From Muribaculaceae bacterium (GTDB lineage Bacteria; Bacteroidota; Bacteroidia; Bacteroidales; Muribaculaceae), in the NCBI GenBank assembly GCA_017621055.1, contig JAGATX010000015.1, positions 37,535 through 101,534 on the forward strand: DNA of 64,000 nt, written 5' to 3'. Positions 57,017-64,000 of this stretch are shown here, piece after piece. The notes beneath the pieces were generated by a model. It had not been told where the DNA came from and made no database searches. It worked only from the letters and a program-made list of their open reading frames with translations. Every line of letters begins with the position of its first letter. Within the stretch, counting starts at the first letter, position 1. A program made the translations under genes and the position numbers.

Positions 57017-57918
57017 AAGTCAAACTCATAATCATCCTCCTATGCCTGTCGTCAGGGGCGCGTGCGCATACTCAGCCGTGCGACAGCGTGGTCGCGCCAT
57101 CGGTCGGACAGCGCGTTGTCAGCATCGCCATGTCATTGGCCGTCAACGCCTCGCTCACGGAGTTGCTCAAGCACACCGTGCATGAACAGCGCCCCGACCT
57201 CAGCGGCAATAACTCGTTTCCGTCGCGCCACACCTCGTGGGCGTTCACTGCATCCACGGTGCTGAGCAGCGAGTTCTACCGCACCGCTCCGTGGGTGAGC
57301 GCGGGCGCTCATGCCATGGCATCGGGCATAGGGTTGCAACGTGTTGTCGCCGGCAAGCATTATGGCGGCGATATCGCCGCCGGCGCCGCACTCGGCATCC
57401 TGTCCACCGAAGGAGCCTATGCCCTCAGCCGTCTGTTTTTCGGCAACCATTTTGCCGGCGCCTGCGGCGACAGCGACCTCCGCCCCGCCCTGTATGTTAC
57501 TTCCGAAGTCGTTGTACCCTTATCGCGACGCTACGACAGCGGTTTTGCCGGAACGCTGGCTGGCGTAATCCCCGTTGCCGAACGCTGGGGACTATGCGCG
57601 AACCTTACGGCGGCGTCCGCGCCCCTCCATAATGGTCGAGGCGCCGTGGCGGCTTACGGCTGGGCAACTCTCGGCGCCGTATACAGCGCCGCGCTTTCCT
57701 CGACGTGGGAAATGCAGGCATCGGTGTCGGTCGGAGGTGGCGCGCGGCGTCTGTGCCGCACGCCCGGAGGCTACTCCGCCATCTTCGCCGGCCGGCCCGA
57801 TCTCCGTTTTATCTGGCATCTCACACCGCACTTCGGCGCCGGTATTTCAGCCGGTTATGTTGTTGCCGGGGACCTCTCGGCAGTCACCGCCGCCGTCAGC
57901 TCACACATCCTTTTTTGA
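57013..57918 (+). CDS. PAP2-family phosphatase with C-terminal outer-membrane barrel-like region
   Basis: A 301-residue protein from TTG 57013, which overlaps the previous stop by 4 bp and starts a signal peptide (MKVKLIIILLCLSSGARAHT). The three PAP2 motifs are KHTVHEQRP, PSRHTSW and LQRVVAGKHYGGD, giving an acid phosphatase or lipid phosphatase site. From residue 160 the protein is strand-rich (LYVTSEVVVPLSRRYDSGFA) and ends in Phe, as in outer-membrane barrels. It may dephosphorylate undecaprenyl diphosphate, lipid A or a lipid head group; the fusion to a barrel suggests an envelope location. TTG start chosen because no ATG gives the signal peptide. Confidence 0.84.
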   Translation: MKVKLIIILLCLSSGARAHTQPCDSVVAPSVGQRVVSIAMSLAVNASLTELLKHTVHEQRPDLSGNNSFPSRHTSWAFTASTVLSSEFYRTAPWVSAGAHAMASGIGLQRVVAGKHYGGDIAAGAALGILSTEGAYALSRLFFGNHFAGACGDSDLRPALYVTSEVVVPLSRRYDSGFAGTLAGVIPVAERWGLCANLTAASAPLHNGRGAVAAYGWATLGAVYSAALSSTWEMQASVSVGGGARRLCRTPGGYSAIFAGRPDLRFIWHLTPHFGAGISAGYVVAGDLSAVTAAVSSHILF

Positions 57919-57944
57919 CAACCCGAGGAAATTTGCTAATTTTG
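57914..57944 (+). promoter_or_regulatory. Bacteroidetes promoter for the lipocalin-like lipoprotein gene
   Basis: TTTG at 57914-57917 (inside the end of the PAP2 gene), 19 bp, then TAATTTTG at 57937-57944. It leads to ATG 57971 and perhaps the nonulosonate genes after it. Confidence 0.72.
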
Positions 57945-57970
57945 CACCATAGTCTCAACCCGACGCGATT

Positions 57971-58429
57971 ATGAAAACAAGAATATTGCTGCTATTTATC
58001 GCCATATCGGCCTTATTGACCGGATGCACACACAACGGCGGAGACATAGGGCCGCTCTTCGGCGCATGGCGCCTCGACAGCGCCTCACGCGACAACGCAA
58101 CCATTACCCTCCCCGTCGGAAAGTACACCACATGGGCATTTCAGAACAGTCTGCTCACCGTGCAACTAATAGATGCCGCCCATTATGCAGAAACGCGCAT
58201 AGGTTCATTCAGCCGGACCGCCGAAAACAAGCTGCGGCTCGACTTCGACAACAGTGCCGACGGCATTGAGGCCGGAACCGGAGCCTATGCCGCACCGCAA
58301 TGGATGGGGTTCCCCGACAAAGGAGTTTTCGACCTCGATATAGCGCAGCTCGACGGTAAGAAGATGGTTCTTGTCTGGCAGTCGCCGGACGGCAGCGTCT
58401 ACGAATATAAATTTACAAAAACATGGTAA
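57971..58429 (+). CDS. Lipocalin-like lipoprotein
   Basis: A 152-residue protein with a lipobox LLTGC (Cys19). The mature part begins IGPLFGAWRLDSASRDNATI and continues as alternating beta strands (TTWAFQNSLLTVQLID, ENKLRLDFDNSAD, MVLVWQSPDGSVYEYKF), the pattern of the Bacteroidetes lipocalin-like family. It is probably outer-membrane anchored and binds a small molecule or acts as an envelope scaffold. It has its own promoter and overlaps the LegB-like gene by 7 bp. Ligand unknown. Confidence 0.82.
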   Translation: MKTRILLLFIAISALLTGCTHNGGDIGPLFGAWRLDSASRDNATITLPVGKYTTWAFQNSLLTVQLIDAAHYAETRIGSFSRTAENKLRLDFDNSADGIEAGTGAYAAPQWMGFPDKGVFDLDIAQLDGKKMVLVWQSPDGSVYEYKFTKTW

Positions 58430-59412
58430 CCAGTCCACTTGCAGCAGTAACCGGTGCCGACGGTTTCATAGGCTCACACCTCGTCGAGGCCCTGCTCGAC
58501 AGGGGGTACCGAGTACGCGCCCTCTCACAGTACAACTCGTTCAACAACTGGGGATGGCTCGAGAACGTGGCGCGGCGACCCGAACTCGAAATAGTGTGCG
58601 GCGACGTGCGCGACGCATCCTTCTGCCGCACATTCGTCGAGGACGCCGACACTGTATTCCATCTTGCGGCTCTCATCGCCATACCGTACAGCTACATAGC
58701 CCCCGACAGCTATGTGCAGACCAACATCGGCGGAACTCTCAACATTCTGGAGGCCTGCCGCAGCCACGCCACCCGCCGTCTGCTGGTGACATCCACTTCC
58801 GAGGTATACGGCACAGCCATCACAGTGCCCATCGCCGAGAGTCACCCACGCCAGCCTCAAAGCCCGTACAGCGCCACAAAAATCGGTGCCGACGCCCTGG
58901 CGCTAAGCTATTTCAACGCCTTCGGTCTACCGGTGACTCTCGTCCGCCCGTTCAACACCTACGGACCGCGACAGAGCGCACGTGCATTCATCCCGACGGT
59001 CATCAGCCAGATAGCTGCCGGCAAACGCTCAATCCGACTGGGAGACCTCCGGCCCACGCGCGATTTCAACTACGTGACCGACACCGCCGCCGGATTCATA
59101 GCCATCGCCGAAGCCCAGGGGCTGGAAGGACGAGAAATCAACATAGCCACCGGCACGGAAATCTCCATGGGCGACACTGCCGCCCTCATTGCGCGCACCA
59201 TGGGAGCCGACATCGAGATTGTAACCGACAGCGAGCGCCTGCGCCCCGCCAACAGCGAAGTCCTGCGCCTGTGCGGCGACAACAAATTGATCACCACCCT
59301 CACACCATGGCGGCCCAAAGTGAACTTCGCCGAGGGGATTGCCCGCACCGTCGAGTGGTTCTCAGATCCCGAAAATCTGGCCATGTACAAGCCCGATATC
59401 TACAATCGATGA
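58423..59412 (+). CDS. legB: NAD-dependent sugar-nucleotide 4,6-dehydratase, LegB-like
   Basis: A 329-residue extended SDR enzyme. NAD binding is VTGADGFIGSHLVEALLDRG, the active site carries TSTSEVYGTA and the YxxxK pair in SPYSATKIGADALAL, and FNTYGPRQSARAFIPTVISQ is typical of the UDP-sugar dehydratase group. Similarity in these segments is closest to LegB, which dehydrates a UDP- or GDP-activated GlcNAc in legionaminic-acid synthesis. It overlaps the ATP-grasp gene by 4 bp and the lipocalin-like gene by 7 bp. The assignment to legionaminate rather than another 4,6-dehydratase rests mainly on the adjacent NeuB-like gene. Confidence 0.82.
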   Translation: MVTSPLAAVTGADGFIGSHLVEALLDRGYRVRALSQYNSFNNWGWLENVARRPELEIVCGDVRDASFCRTFVEDADTVFHLAALIAIPYSYIAPDSYVQTNIGGTLNILEACRSHATRRLLVTSTSEVYGTAITVPIAESHPRQPQSPYSATKIGADALALSYFNAFGLPVTLVRPFNTYGPRQSARAFIPTVISQIAAGKRSIRLGDLRPTRDFNYVTDTAAGFIAIAEAQGLEGREINIATGTEISMGDTAALIARTMGADIEIVTDSERLRPANSEVLRLCGDNKLITTLTPWRPKVNFAEGIARTVEWFSDPENLAMYKPDIYNR

Positions 59413-60359
59413 GCGCTTCCACCCTCACTTTTCTCTTTCTCGGCGGTGCAAAGCGCGTGGCAATAGGCCGAATGTTTCTGCAGGCCTGCGAGGCTCGCGG
59501 AATCGGCGGCCGGATTGTGGCCTATGAGCTGGACTCACACTCCGCCATAGCGTCGATAGGCACCGTCGTAGAGGGACTTTCGTGGCGCGATGCCGGTATA
59601 TATGCCGATATCGATGCCGTTGTGGACCGCTATGGCGTCGACGTCATCATACCCTTCGTCGACCCCGCCGTGGCAATTGCCGCCGAATACCGGCGGCGTG
59701 TTGGAGGCGCCGTCTTTGTCCCCGTCGGCGACGCGGCAGTGGCCGCATCGATGTTCGATAAGATAGCCTCGGCCCAACTCTTTGAGCGCAAAGGTATTGC
59801 CACGCCCGCCACTTATCGTCCCGGCGATGCGTGTGCGCGCCTGATAGCGAAACCACGCTTCGGCTCCGCTTCAAAAGGCATAATAGCTATAGACACCCTC
59901 CAGGACCTCTACCAGGTTCAGGCGGCCGGCGACAAATACCTCATTCAGGAGCGAATAGACAACAAAGAGGAAATATCAGTAGACTGCTACGCATCGGTCT
60001 CAGACGGCGCGGTCACTGCCGTCAGCCCCCGTCTGCGCGGCGAGGTCTGCGGCGGCGAGGCCGTAAGGACAGAGACCGTCGACGACGCCGACGCCGTGGC
60101 GCTCGCACGCGAGGTAATCGGGCGCATAGGGCTGCGCGGAGCGGTCACCGTGCAGCTGCTGCGCGACCTCGACAGCGGGCGCCTGATGGTGATGGAAGTA
60201 AATCCGCGTCTCGGCGGCGCCGTGGTCGCGTCGGTCCATGCAGGCGTGGACATTCCCGGCATGATTGTCGACGAAGCCCTCGGCAAAAAGCCCGTACCGG
60301 CAGTGCCTGTGCCAGGCGTAGAAACGGTGCGCTACCTCGAAGATGTAGTTTTCAAATGA
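59409..60359 (+). CDS. ATP-grasp carboxylate-amine ligase-like protein
   Basis: A 316-residue enzyme. The N-terminal preATP-grasp region is LTFLFLGGAKRVAIGRMFLQ. The ATP-grasp fold has binding Lys in RLIAKPRFGSASKGI, the acidic loop in YLIQERIDNKEEISVDCY, and metal ligands in VMEVNPRLGG. Such proteins join a carboxylate to an amine or thiol using ATP. ATP-grasp genes often sit in nonulosonate or sugar-modifying clusters of Bacteroidetes and may add an amino acid to a sugar; which one is unknown. It overlaps the dehydratase by 4 bp and the NeuB-like gene by 4 bp, so the three are co-translated. Confidence 0.8.
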   Translation: MSASTLTFLFLGGAKRVAIGRMFLQACEARGIGGRIVAYELDSHSAIASIGTVVEGLSWRDAGIYADIDAVVDRYGVDVIIPFVDPAVAIAAEYRRRVGGAVFVPVGDAAVAASMFDKIASAQLFERKGIATPATYRPGDACARLIAKPRFGSASKGIIAIDTLQDLYQVQAAGDKYLIQERIDNKEEISVDCYASVSDGAVTAVSPRLRGEVCGGEAVRTETVDDADAVALAREVIGRIGLRGAVTVQLLRDLDSGRLMVMEVNPRLGGAVVASVHAGVDIPGMIVDEALGKKPVPAVPVPGVETVRYLEDVVFK

Positions 60360-61360
60360 ACCCCAACCACATAACAATCATTGCCGAAGCAGGCGTGAAC
60401 CATAACGGTGACTACGACATGGCCTGCCGGATGGTGCTCGCCGCCAAAGCCGCCGGTGCCGATTATATCAAGTTTCAGACCGCCGTGCCCGAACTGGTGA
60501 TCTCCACCTTCGCCCCCAAGGCCGAATATCAGAAAGAAACCACCGGCTCCGACGAAAGCCAGCTCGACATGTGCCGAAAAATCCATCTGCCACTCTCGGC
60601 ATACGCCACGCTGAGCGAATTGTGCCGAACACAAGGCATCGGCTTCGTCAGCACCCCTTTCGACCTCGCACCCATCGACTGCCTCGCACCCCTGGGCATG
60701 GATTTCTGGAAGATACCCTCCGGCGAAATCACCAACCTGCCCTACCTCCGCAAAATCGGCGCACGCGCCGAGAAAATAGTGATGAGCACAGGCATGGCCA
60801 CCCTCGACGAGGTGGCCGCCGCCATCGACGTACTCGAAACCGCCGGCACGCCGCGTGCCAACATCACCCTGCTGCACTGCACCACCCAATACCCTACCCC
60901 GATCGACGCCGTAAACCTGCGCGCCATGGACAGCCTCGCCGCTTTGGGCTGCGGTGCCGTGGGGTACAGCGACCATACTGTGGGAATCGGCGTCAGCGTA
61001 GCCGCGGCAGCGCGTGGCGCCCGTGTCATCGAAAAACACTTCACCCTCGACAGGACCCTGCCCGGACCCGATCATAAAGCATCGCTCGAACCCGACGAAC
61101 TCAAAGCCCTTGTCGATGCCGTGCGACGTACAGAAATTATCCTCGGCTCGCCCGACAAACACGCCGCCGACGCAGAACGACCAAACATCGACATCGCCCG
61201 CAAGAGCATAGTCGCTGCCCGTCCCATCGCAAAAGGCGAACTCCTCACCGCCGAGAACATCACCGTAAAACGCCCCGGCAACGGCATATCGCCCATGAAA
61301 TGGGACGAAATAATAGGCACCCGCGCCGTCCGCGACTACGCCACCGACGAGCTGATTTAG
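60356..61360 (+). CDS. Nonulosonate synthase, NeuB/LegI family
   Basis: A 334-residue enzyme. The N-terminal TIM barrel has TIIAEAGVNHNGDYDMA, DYIKFQTA, and VIEKHFTLDRTLPGPDHKAS; the C-terminal antifreeze-like SAF domain begins KSIVAARPIAKGELLTAENI with VKRPGNGISP. NeuB-family enzymes condense phosphoenolpyruvate with a 6-carbon amino sugar to give sialic, legionaminic or related acids. The LegB-like neighbour favours the legionaminate (LegI) type, but sequence alone cannot separate LegI from NeuB. ATG 60356 overlaps the ATP-grasp stop by 4 bp. The CMP-transferase, aminotransferase and acetyltransferase partners are not in the window. Confidence 0.9.
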   Translation: MNPNHITIIAEAGVNHNGDYDMACRMVLAAKAAGADYIKFQTAVPELVISTFAPKAEYQKETTGSDESQLDMCRKIHLPLSAYATLSELCRTQGIGFVSTPFDLAPIDCLAPLGMDFWKIPSGEITNLPYLRKIGARAEKIVMSTGMATLDEVAAAIDVLETAGTPRANITLLHCTTQYPTPIDAVNLRAMDSLAALGCGAVGYSDHTVGIGVSVAAAARGARVIEKHFTLDRTLPGPDHKASLEPDELKALVDAVRRTEIILGSPDKHAADAERPNIDIARKSIVAARPIAKGELLTAENITVKRPGNGISPMKWDEIIGTRAVRDYATDELI

Positions 61361-61375
61361 CATCGTGTCGGTCAG

Positions 61376-61428
61376 AAAAAGCTAAAAGCCTCTGAAATCA
61401 CCTGGATTTCAGAGGCTTTTAGCTTTTT
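61376..61428. terminator. Very strong bidirectional terminator
   Basis: A perfect 24-bp stem: the left arm is 61376-61399 and the right arm 61405-61428, with loop ACCTG. Both ends carry five A/T residues, so it can stop transcription from either side. It ends the nonulosonate genes on the plus strand and could end the leftward transcript below. Confidence 0.92.
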
Positions 61429-61602
61429 GCCATTTAGGTTCTTCGCTCAGCGAAGCGTCCTTCGGACGATATGTGACCCCGGAGGTTTCGGGGTTATAAC
61501 TTTCAATGCACTGATTTACAAAGATTTAGAGAAGTAGTAGAGAGCCGACTCACTAATGACTCATTCTGCTATTTCAATGTTCTTCTCCGAAATAATATTT
61601 CG
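61376..61602 (-). ncRNA. Candidate small RNA or untranslated transcript
   Basis: A leftward promoter (61609-61639) and the 24-bp terminator frame about 227 bases with no convincing ORF. The predicted RNA contains, from its 5' end, CCGAAATA-A-TATTTCGG (61587-61603, at the start), then ACCCCG/CGGGGT (61476-61481 with 61489-61494), CGTCC-TTC-GGACG (61456-61468), CTTCGCT-C-AGCGAAG (61441-61455), and the terminator. I do not recognise an Rfam-type family. The alternative is a leader of a lost gene or the edge of a mobile element. Confidence 0.38.
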
Positions 61603-61608
61603 GTATTG

Positions 61609-61639
61609 CAAAGTTAATACTTTATCTCCAATTATCAAT
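61609..61639 (-). promoter_or_regulatory. Leftward promoter for the candidate small RNA
   Basis: Minus strand ATTG (61636-61639), 19 bp, then TAACTTTG (61609-61616). Transcription would start near 61602. From 61617 to 61793 I see no gene: AT-rich sequence only. Confidence 0.5.
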
Positions 61640-61793
61640 GAGCCAAAGCGTTAAAAATACCTTTTACTCACGATAAGATAATTTTTCAGGCTCACGGTTC
61701 AAAATGCCATATTGCCCCAATAACCCCTATCAGCCGCGTTTGTCCGACTCACGGATGATTTGAGGATGAAATCAACGGATTTTTCGGTCTGTT

Positions 61794-62336
61794 TCAAATA
61801 CGGATTATCTCCTTTGTCAACAGATGAACGGTCGAGGACGGGTTGGCATAAACCTCTTTATCTTTGGCGCGTGCCGCAGCATCACTTATGTTCTCAATCA
61901 GTATTCTTTTCATCGCCGTTGAAAATTCTCCTTTGGAATAAGCCGGGTCTTTGCTTCTCAAAAGAGCCAGACACTCTGACGACGATATTTCACGGTTGAC
62001 ATCAGCATAGTGCAGCAGAAACCAATATTCTATACAAGGATTGGAAAGCAGAAGTATGGCATCCTTTATCTTTGACAGATGAGAGAGCATACCGGGCACA
62101 TCAAGGTCGAACATCAGAAATGTCTTGTCGGCTGATGTTGTAAACCTCTCCCTTTTGCATCTGTCGATATACGGCTGGGATATATTGGAATCGCTCACTC
62201 TTGCAATGATTTCAACCGGCACACGAAAACTGCGGCGCAGCAAATCAACGTATGCCGCCTCTGTTTTCCCTTCGCAGAAAACGAAGAATGTCGGATTCAT
62301 TTTCTTGCCTCTCGGCTGTTTCGCTTTTCGTGCCAT
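61794..62336 (-). CDS. rloB: RloB-like TOPRIM-fold protein
   Basis: A 180-residue protein. The TOPRIM-type residues are in TFFVFCEGKTEAAYVDLL (Glu motif) and FLMFDLDVPG (DxD), followed by the RloB segment NPCIEYWFLLHY. RloB is the partner of an AAA ATPase in RloAB and AbiL-type phage-defence or restriction-linked loci; the TOPRIM part is a likely nuclease. It lies 2 bp after the ATPase gene. The gene looks more AT-rich than the chromosomal average here, which suits horizontal gain. Confidence 0.84.
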   Translation of the reverse strand: MARKAKQPRGKKMNPTFFVFCEGKTEAAYVDLLRRSFRVPVEIIARVSDSNISQPYIDRCKRERFTTSADKTFLMFDLDVPGMLSHLSKIKDAILLLSNPCIEYWFLLHYADVNREISSSECLALLRSKDPAYSKGEFSTAMKRILIENISDAAARAKDKEVYANPSSTVHLLTKEIIRI

Positions 62337-62338
62337 AG

Positions 62339-63493
62339 TCAGATATTTTCAAATTCGTTGACATAAGGCACGGCGTCGAAACGACCCTGGAGATATGCTT
62401 TCTCCAGATCCATCTTCTCGCGGAAGTCCTTGTAATCAAAAAGTGAATAAAGGTCACTGGAGCCGTCATCGCGCTTGTTCACAAAGAAAATCTGGTCTTT
62501 GCGGAAGCGTGTCATGTCGAGCAGATGGGTGTTGTGCGTCGTAAATATGAGCTGCGCCGACCTGCTGTTGTGGAACAGGTTGATGAGATACTCAACAAGC
62601 CGGGTGTGCAGGCTCGTTTCCACTTCGTCAAGAAACATTGTCTTATTATTGCGGACAACATCCATTACCGTGAGCATTATCCTGAACAATATTTTTGTAC
62701 CTTCGGATTCTTCCGTATTGAAGTCAAACGGAAGTGAAGGATTGCGGCGATGGAATGTCGTCAGTTCGCCGTCTTTGTATGAAAACTCCACAATGTCGCT
62801 GTCGGCGGCTTTAAGGACACGAAGGACCGCATCCTTGTTATCTCCGAGAAATCTGTCTGTCACCGCTGATGTATTGCCGCGATAACTGAATACAAGCTGT
62901 TCGTTGAACCATCGGTATATCTCCTTTGCTTTGTCACGATCCATCTGGCTTGCACGCGACAGGAAAAGCGTTTTGCGTGAGGTGTTCGACGCCACATCCA
63001 TCGGACGGCGTATTACGGTCGTAAACTCATATTTCTCCTTCTTCCCTCCGGATTTACGTTCATCACGGGAGAATATCAGAGCCTTCCTCCCTTTGGGATA
63101 ATAGTAAAGGCTTTCGGTAATGATTTCCTCACGTGTGCAGGAAAAAGAATATTCATGTTCTATCTCATTGACGATAAAACGTATGTAGAACTCACTCGGA
63201 GCATCATCTCCGCCAAATTTGAAAGGTTTGAAACCGAAACTGTCACCCTCATTATAGTTGTGAGAATCCAGAATCATATCCACCGCAGCCTTGACAGCCT
63301 TGATTATGTTGCTTTTGCCTGATGCGTTTGCTCCGTATATCGCAATAGTCTTCAAAAGCCGTTCTCCGCCGACGCTGAATGTGTTTTCGGCAAGGGCGCG
63401 GGCTTCCTTTGTCTGTATATTGGCAGCCTGTAAGTCAAGCGTTATTTTCTCGTTAATCGAGAAAAAGTTGGTGAGAGCGATTTCTAATACCAT
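62339..63493 (-). CDS. rloA: RloA-like AAA (ABC-type) ATPase
   Basis: A 384-residue ATPase of the AAA_15/AAA_21 group. The N-terminus has LTNFFSINEKITLDLQA, Walker A IYGANASGKSNIIKA (about 53-61), an insert region of about 200 residues, Walker B TMFLDEVETSLHTRLVEYLI, and the His switch FTTHNTHLLD. The ABC-like signature lies around NTEESEGTKILFRI. With the RloB protein encoded 2 bp downstream it forms a RloAB/AbiL-like pair; PARIS and OLD systems share the ATPase-TOPRIM plan. It is expected to sense phage activity and trigger the nuclease. It has its own -7 element upstream. Confidence 0.88.
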   Translation of the reverse strand: MVLEIALTNFFSINEKITLDLQAANIQTKEARALAENTFSVGGERLLKTIAIYGANASGKSNIIKAVKAAVDMILDSHNYNEGDSFGFKPFKFGGDDAPSEFYIRFIVNEIEHEYSFSCTREEIITESLYYYPKGRKALIFSRDERKSGGKKEKYEFTTVIRRPMDVASNTSRKTLFLSRASQMDRDKAKEIYRWFNEQLVFSYRGNTSAVTDRFLGDNKDAVLRVLKAADSDIVEFSYKDGELTTFHRRNPSLPFDFNTEESEGTKILFRIMLTVMDVVRNNKTMFLDEVETSLHTRLVEYLINLFHNSRSAQLIFTTHNTHLLDMTRFRKDQIFFVNKRDDGSSDLYSLFDYKDFREKMDLEKAYLQGRFDAVPYVNEFENI

Positions 63494-63521
63494 TTCAAAT
63501 GCTGTATTTGTAATTATTTTG

Positions 63522-63529
63522 CAAATATA
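63522..63529 (-). promoter_or_regulatory. -7 promoter element for rloA-rloB
   Basis: The minus strand reads TATATTTG 29 bp before ATG 63493. No clear -33 element is seen at the usual spacing. Confidence 0.55.
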
Positions 63530-63551
63530 ACACTTTAATTCGGATTATAGA

Positions 63552-63767
63552 CTATTCAGCCAAGAAAAAATCAATGTTGTTTGTCCGACTCTGCGAAAAC
63601 TGCGAGAGGCGTGGCTGCTCACGGTATTGTCGTCGGCTATGCCGTCGGAGTGTGACGGCGAAGCAGGCTTCACTGACACCCTCCGACCGCACACCGACTA
63701 TGGGAGCCGGCTGAACACCGGCTGCCTCATACGCCTTGTGAGATTGCGACAGGGATGTCGCACACAC
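63552..63767 (-). other. Hairpin-rich stretch with an open frame of doubtful coding status
   Basis: Three inverted repeats lie close together: GCCGTC/GACGGC (63641-63646 with 63654-63659), AGCCGG/CCGGCT (63705-63710 with 63718-63723), and TGCGACA/TGTCGCA (63745-63751 with 63756-63762). A 71-residue frame crosses them (MCATSLSQSHKAYEAAGVQP ... NIDFFLAE) but is Arg/Ser-rich without a recognisable domain. A repeat element or structured RNA seems likelier than a gene. Confidence 0.35.
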
Positions 63768-63773
63768 AAGACT

Positions 63774-63945
63774 TCTAATCGACAGCCCGTGTTCTTAACG
63801 CCTGCTCATTGATAAGGAATTTGAGCCGCCTCGCCACTCTCCGTTTGTTACGGCCCACGGCGGCAAAGAATGTTTCGGTGCCGATCCCTCCATAAATTCC
63901 GGGGTCGTCCCCGACACATACATTGCCTTATACCGGGGCTGTCAT
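63774..63945 (-). pseudogene. Broken small ORF near the right edge
   Basis: From ATG 63945 the frame reads MTAPV, then TAA (63928-63930), then continues open as NVCVGDDPGIYGGIGTETFF and AAVGRNKRRVARRLKFLINE to a stop at 63774-63776. The second part has a natural protein-like composition with a basic C-terminus. I do not recognise the family. It may be a remnant of a small gene, or chance frame in a repeat. From 63946 to the edge I see nothing. Confidence 0.35.
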
Positions 63946-64000
63946 AGCGGTTTCTAATGAAAGTATAGACATTATCATCGGTGAGAGAGTATGACATACA

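Noticed and set aside
59831-60355. An N-terminal extension of the NeuB/LegI frame
   Set aside because: Arg-rich shadow of the ATP-grasp gene; NeuB homology begins at ATG 60356.
58371-60359. A long plus-strand frame of 662 codons spanning the LegB-like and ATP-grasp genes
   Set aside because: Its first two thirds are an out-of-frame Arg-rich reading of the dehydratase; only the part from ATG 59409 is the real ATP-grasp protein.
61441-61494. A possible CRISPR or tandem repeat
   Set aside because: The three hairpins differ in sequence and there are no regular spacers.

Overview
The window is chromosomal DNA of a Bacteroidales bacterium. A high-GC member such as Muribaculaceae fits best, but that family assignment is inference. 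Supporting evidence: repeated Bacteroidetes-type promoters (TTTG or TTG, about 19-20 bp, then TAnnTTTG), a short primary sigma factor lacking region 1.1, a GT3 glycogen synthase paired with a DUF3417-type glucan phosphorylase, a DUF4835 (PorD) gene beside coaBC, and menaquinone genes. About 45 protein genes lie tightly packed in both directions. I see no rRNA, tRNA or CRISPR array.

Layout, left to right. 1-15.4 kb (minus strand) is one long co-directional run: dnaN, an epsilon-type exonuclease, coaBC, porD-like, recN and rlmB, which overlap or nearly touch. An accessory module follows directly: a SrfB-like actin/Hsp70-fold ATPase, a SrfC-like P-loop GTPase, a membrane-anchored subtilisin-like protein and a membrane protein that runs off the left edge. 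This module is the best candidate for a poorly described system. 15.6-20 kb: glycogen synthase and glucan phosphorylase. 20-20.7 kb: a decayed GT2 glycosyltransferase. 20.7-24.3 kb: a LytTR two-component pair, hisS and a small secreted protein that appears frameshifted. 24.4-31 kb: recJ-recQ, then convergent genes for an Omp85-type barrel and a phosphoethanolamine-transferase-like enzyme. 31-37 kb: menD-menB-menC-menE, an RluA-type pseudouridine synthase and fmt.

37-42 kb: a small membrane protein, a PstS-like lipoprotein, a TPR protein and rarA. 42-47.6 kb: a tripartite RND efflux operon ending in a PII-like gene. 47.8-51 kb: a NatAB-type ABC exporter and the primary sigma factor. 51-58.4 kb: a relatively AT-rich phosphoribosyltransferase/HAD pair, a 5'-nucleotidase family lipoprotein, a GH3-beta-lactamase-type fusion, a PAP2 phosphatase with a C-terminal barrel-like half, and a lipocalin-like lipoprotein. 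58.4-61.4 kb: three overlapping nonulosonate genes (LegB-like dehydratase, ATP-grasp enzyme, NeuB/LegI synthase) without the rest of the pathway.

61.4-64 kb looks accessory and AT-richer: a possible small RNA with its own promoter and a perfect 24-bp terminator stem, a RloA/RloB-type ATPase-TOPRIM defence pair, and a hairpin-rich stretch with a broken small ORF.
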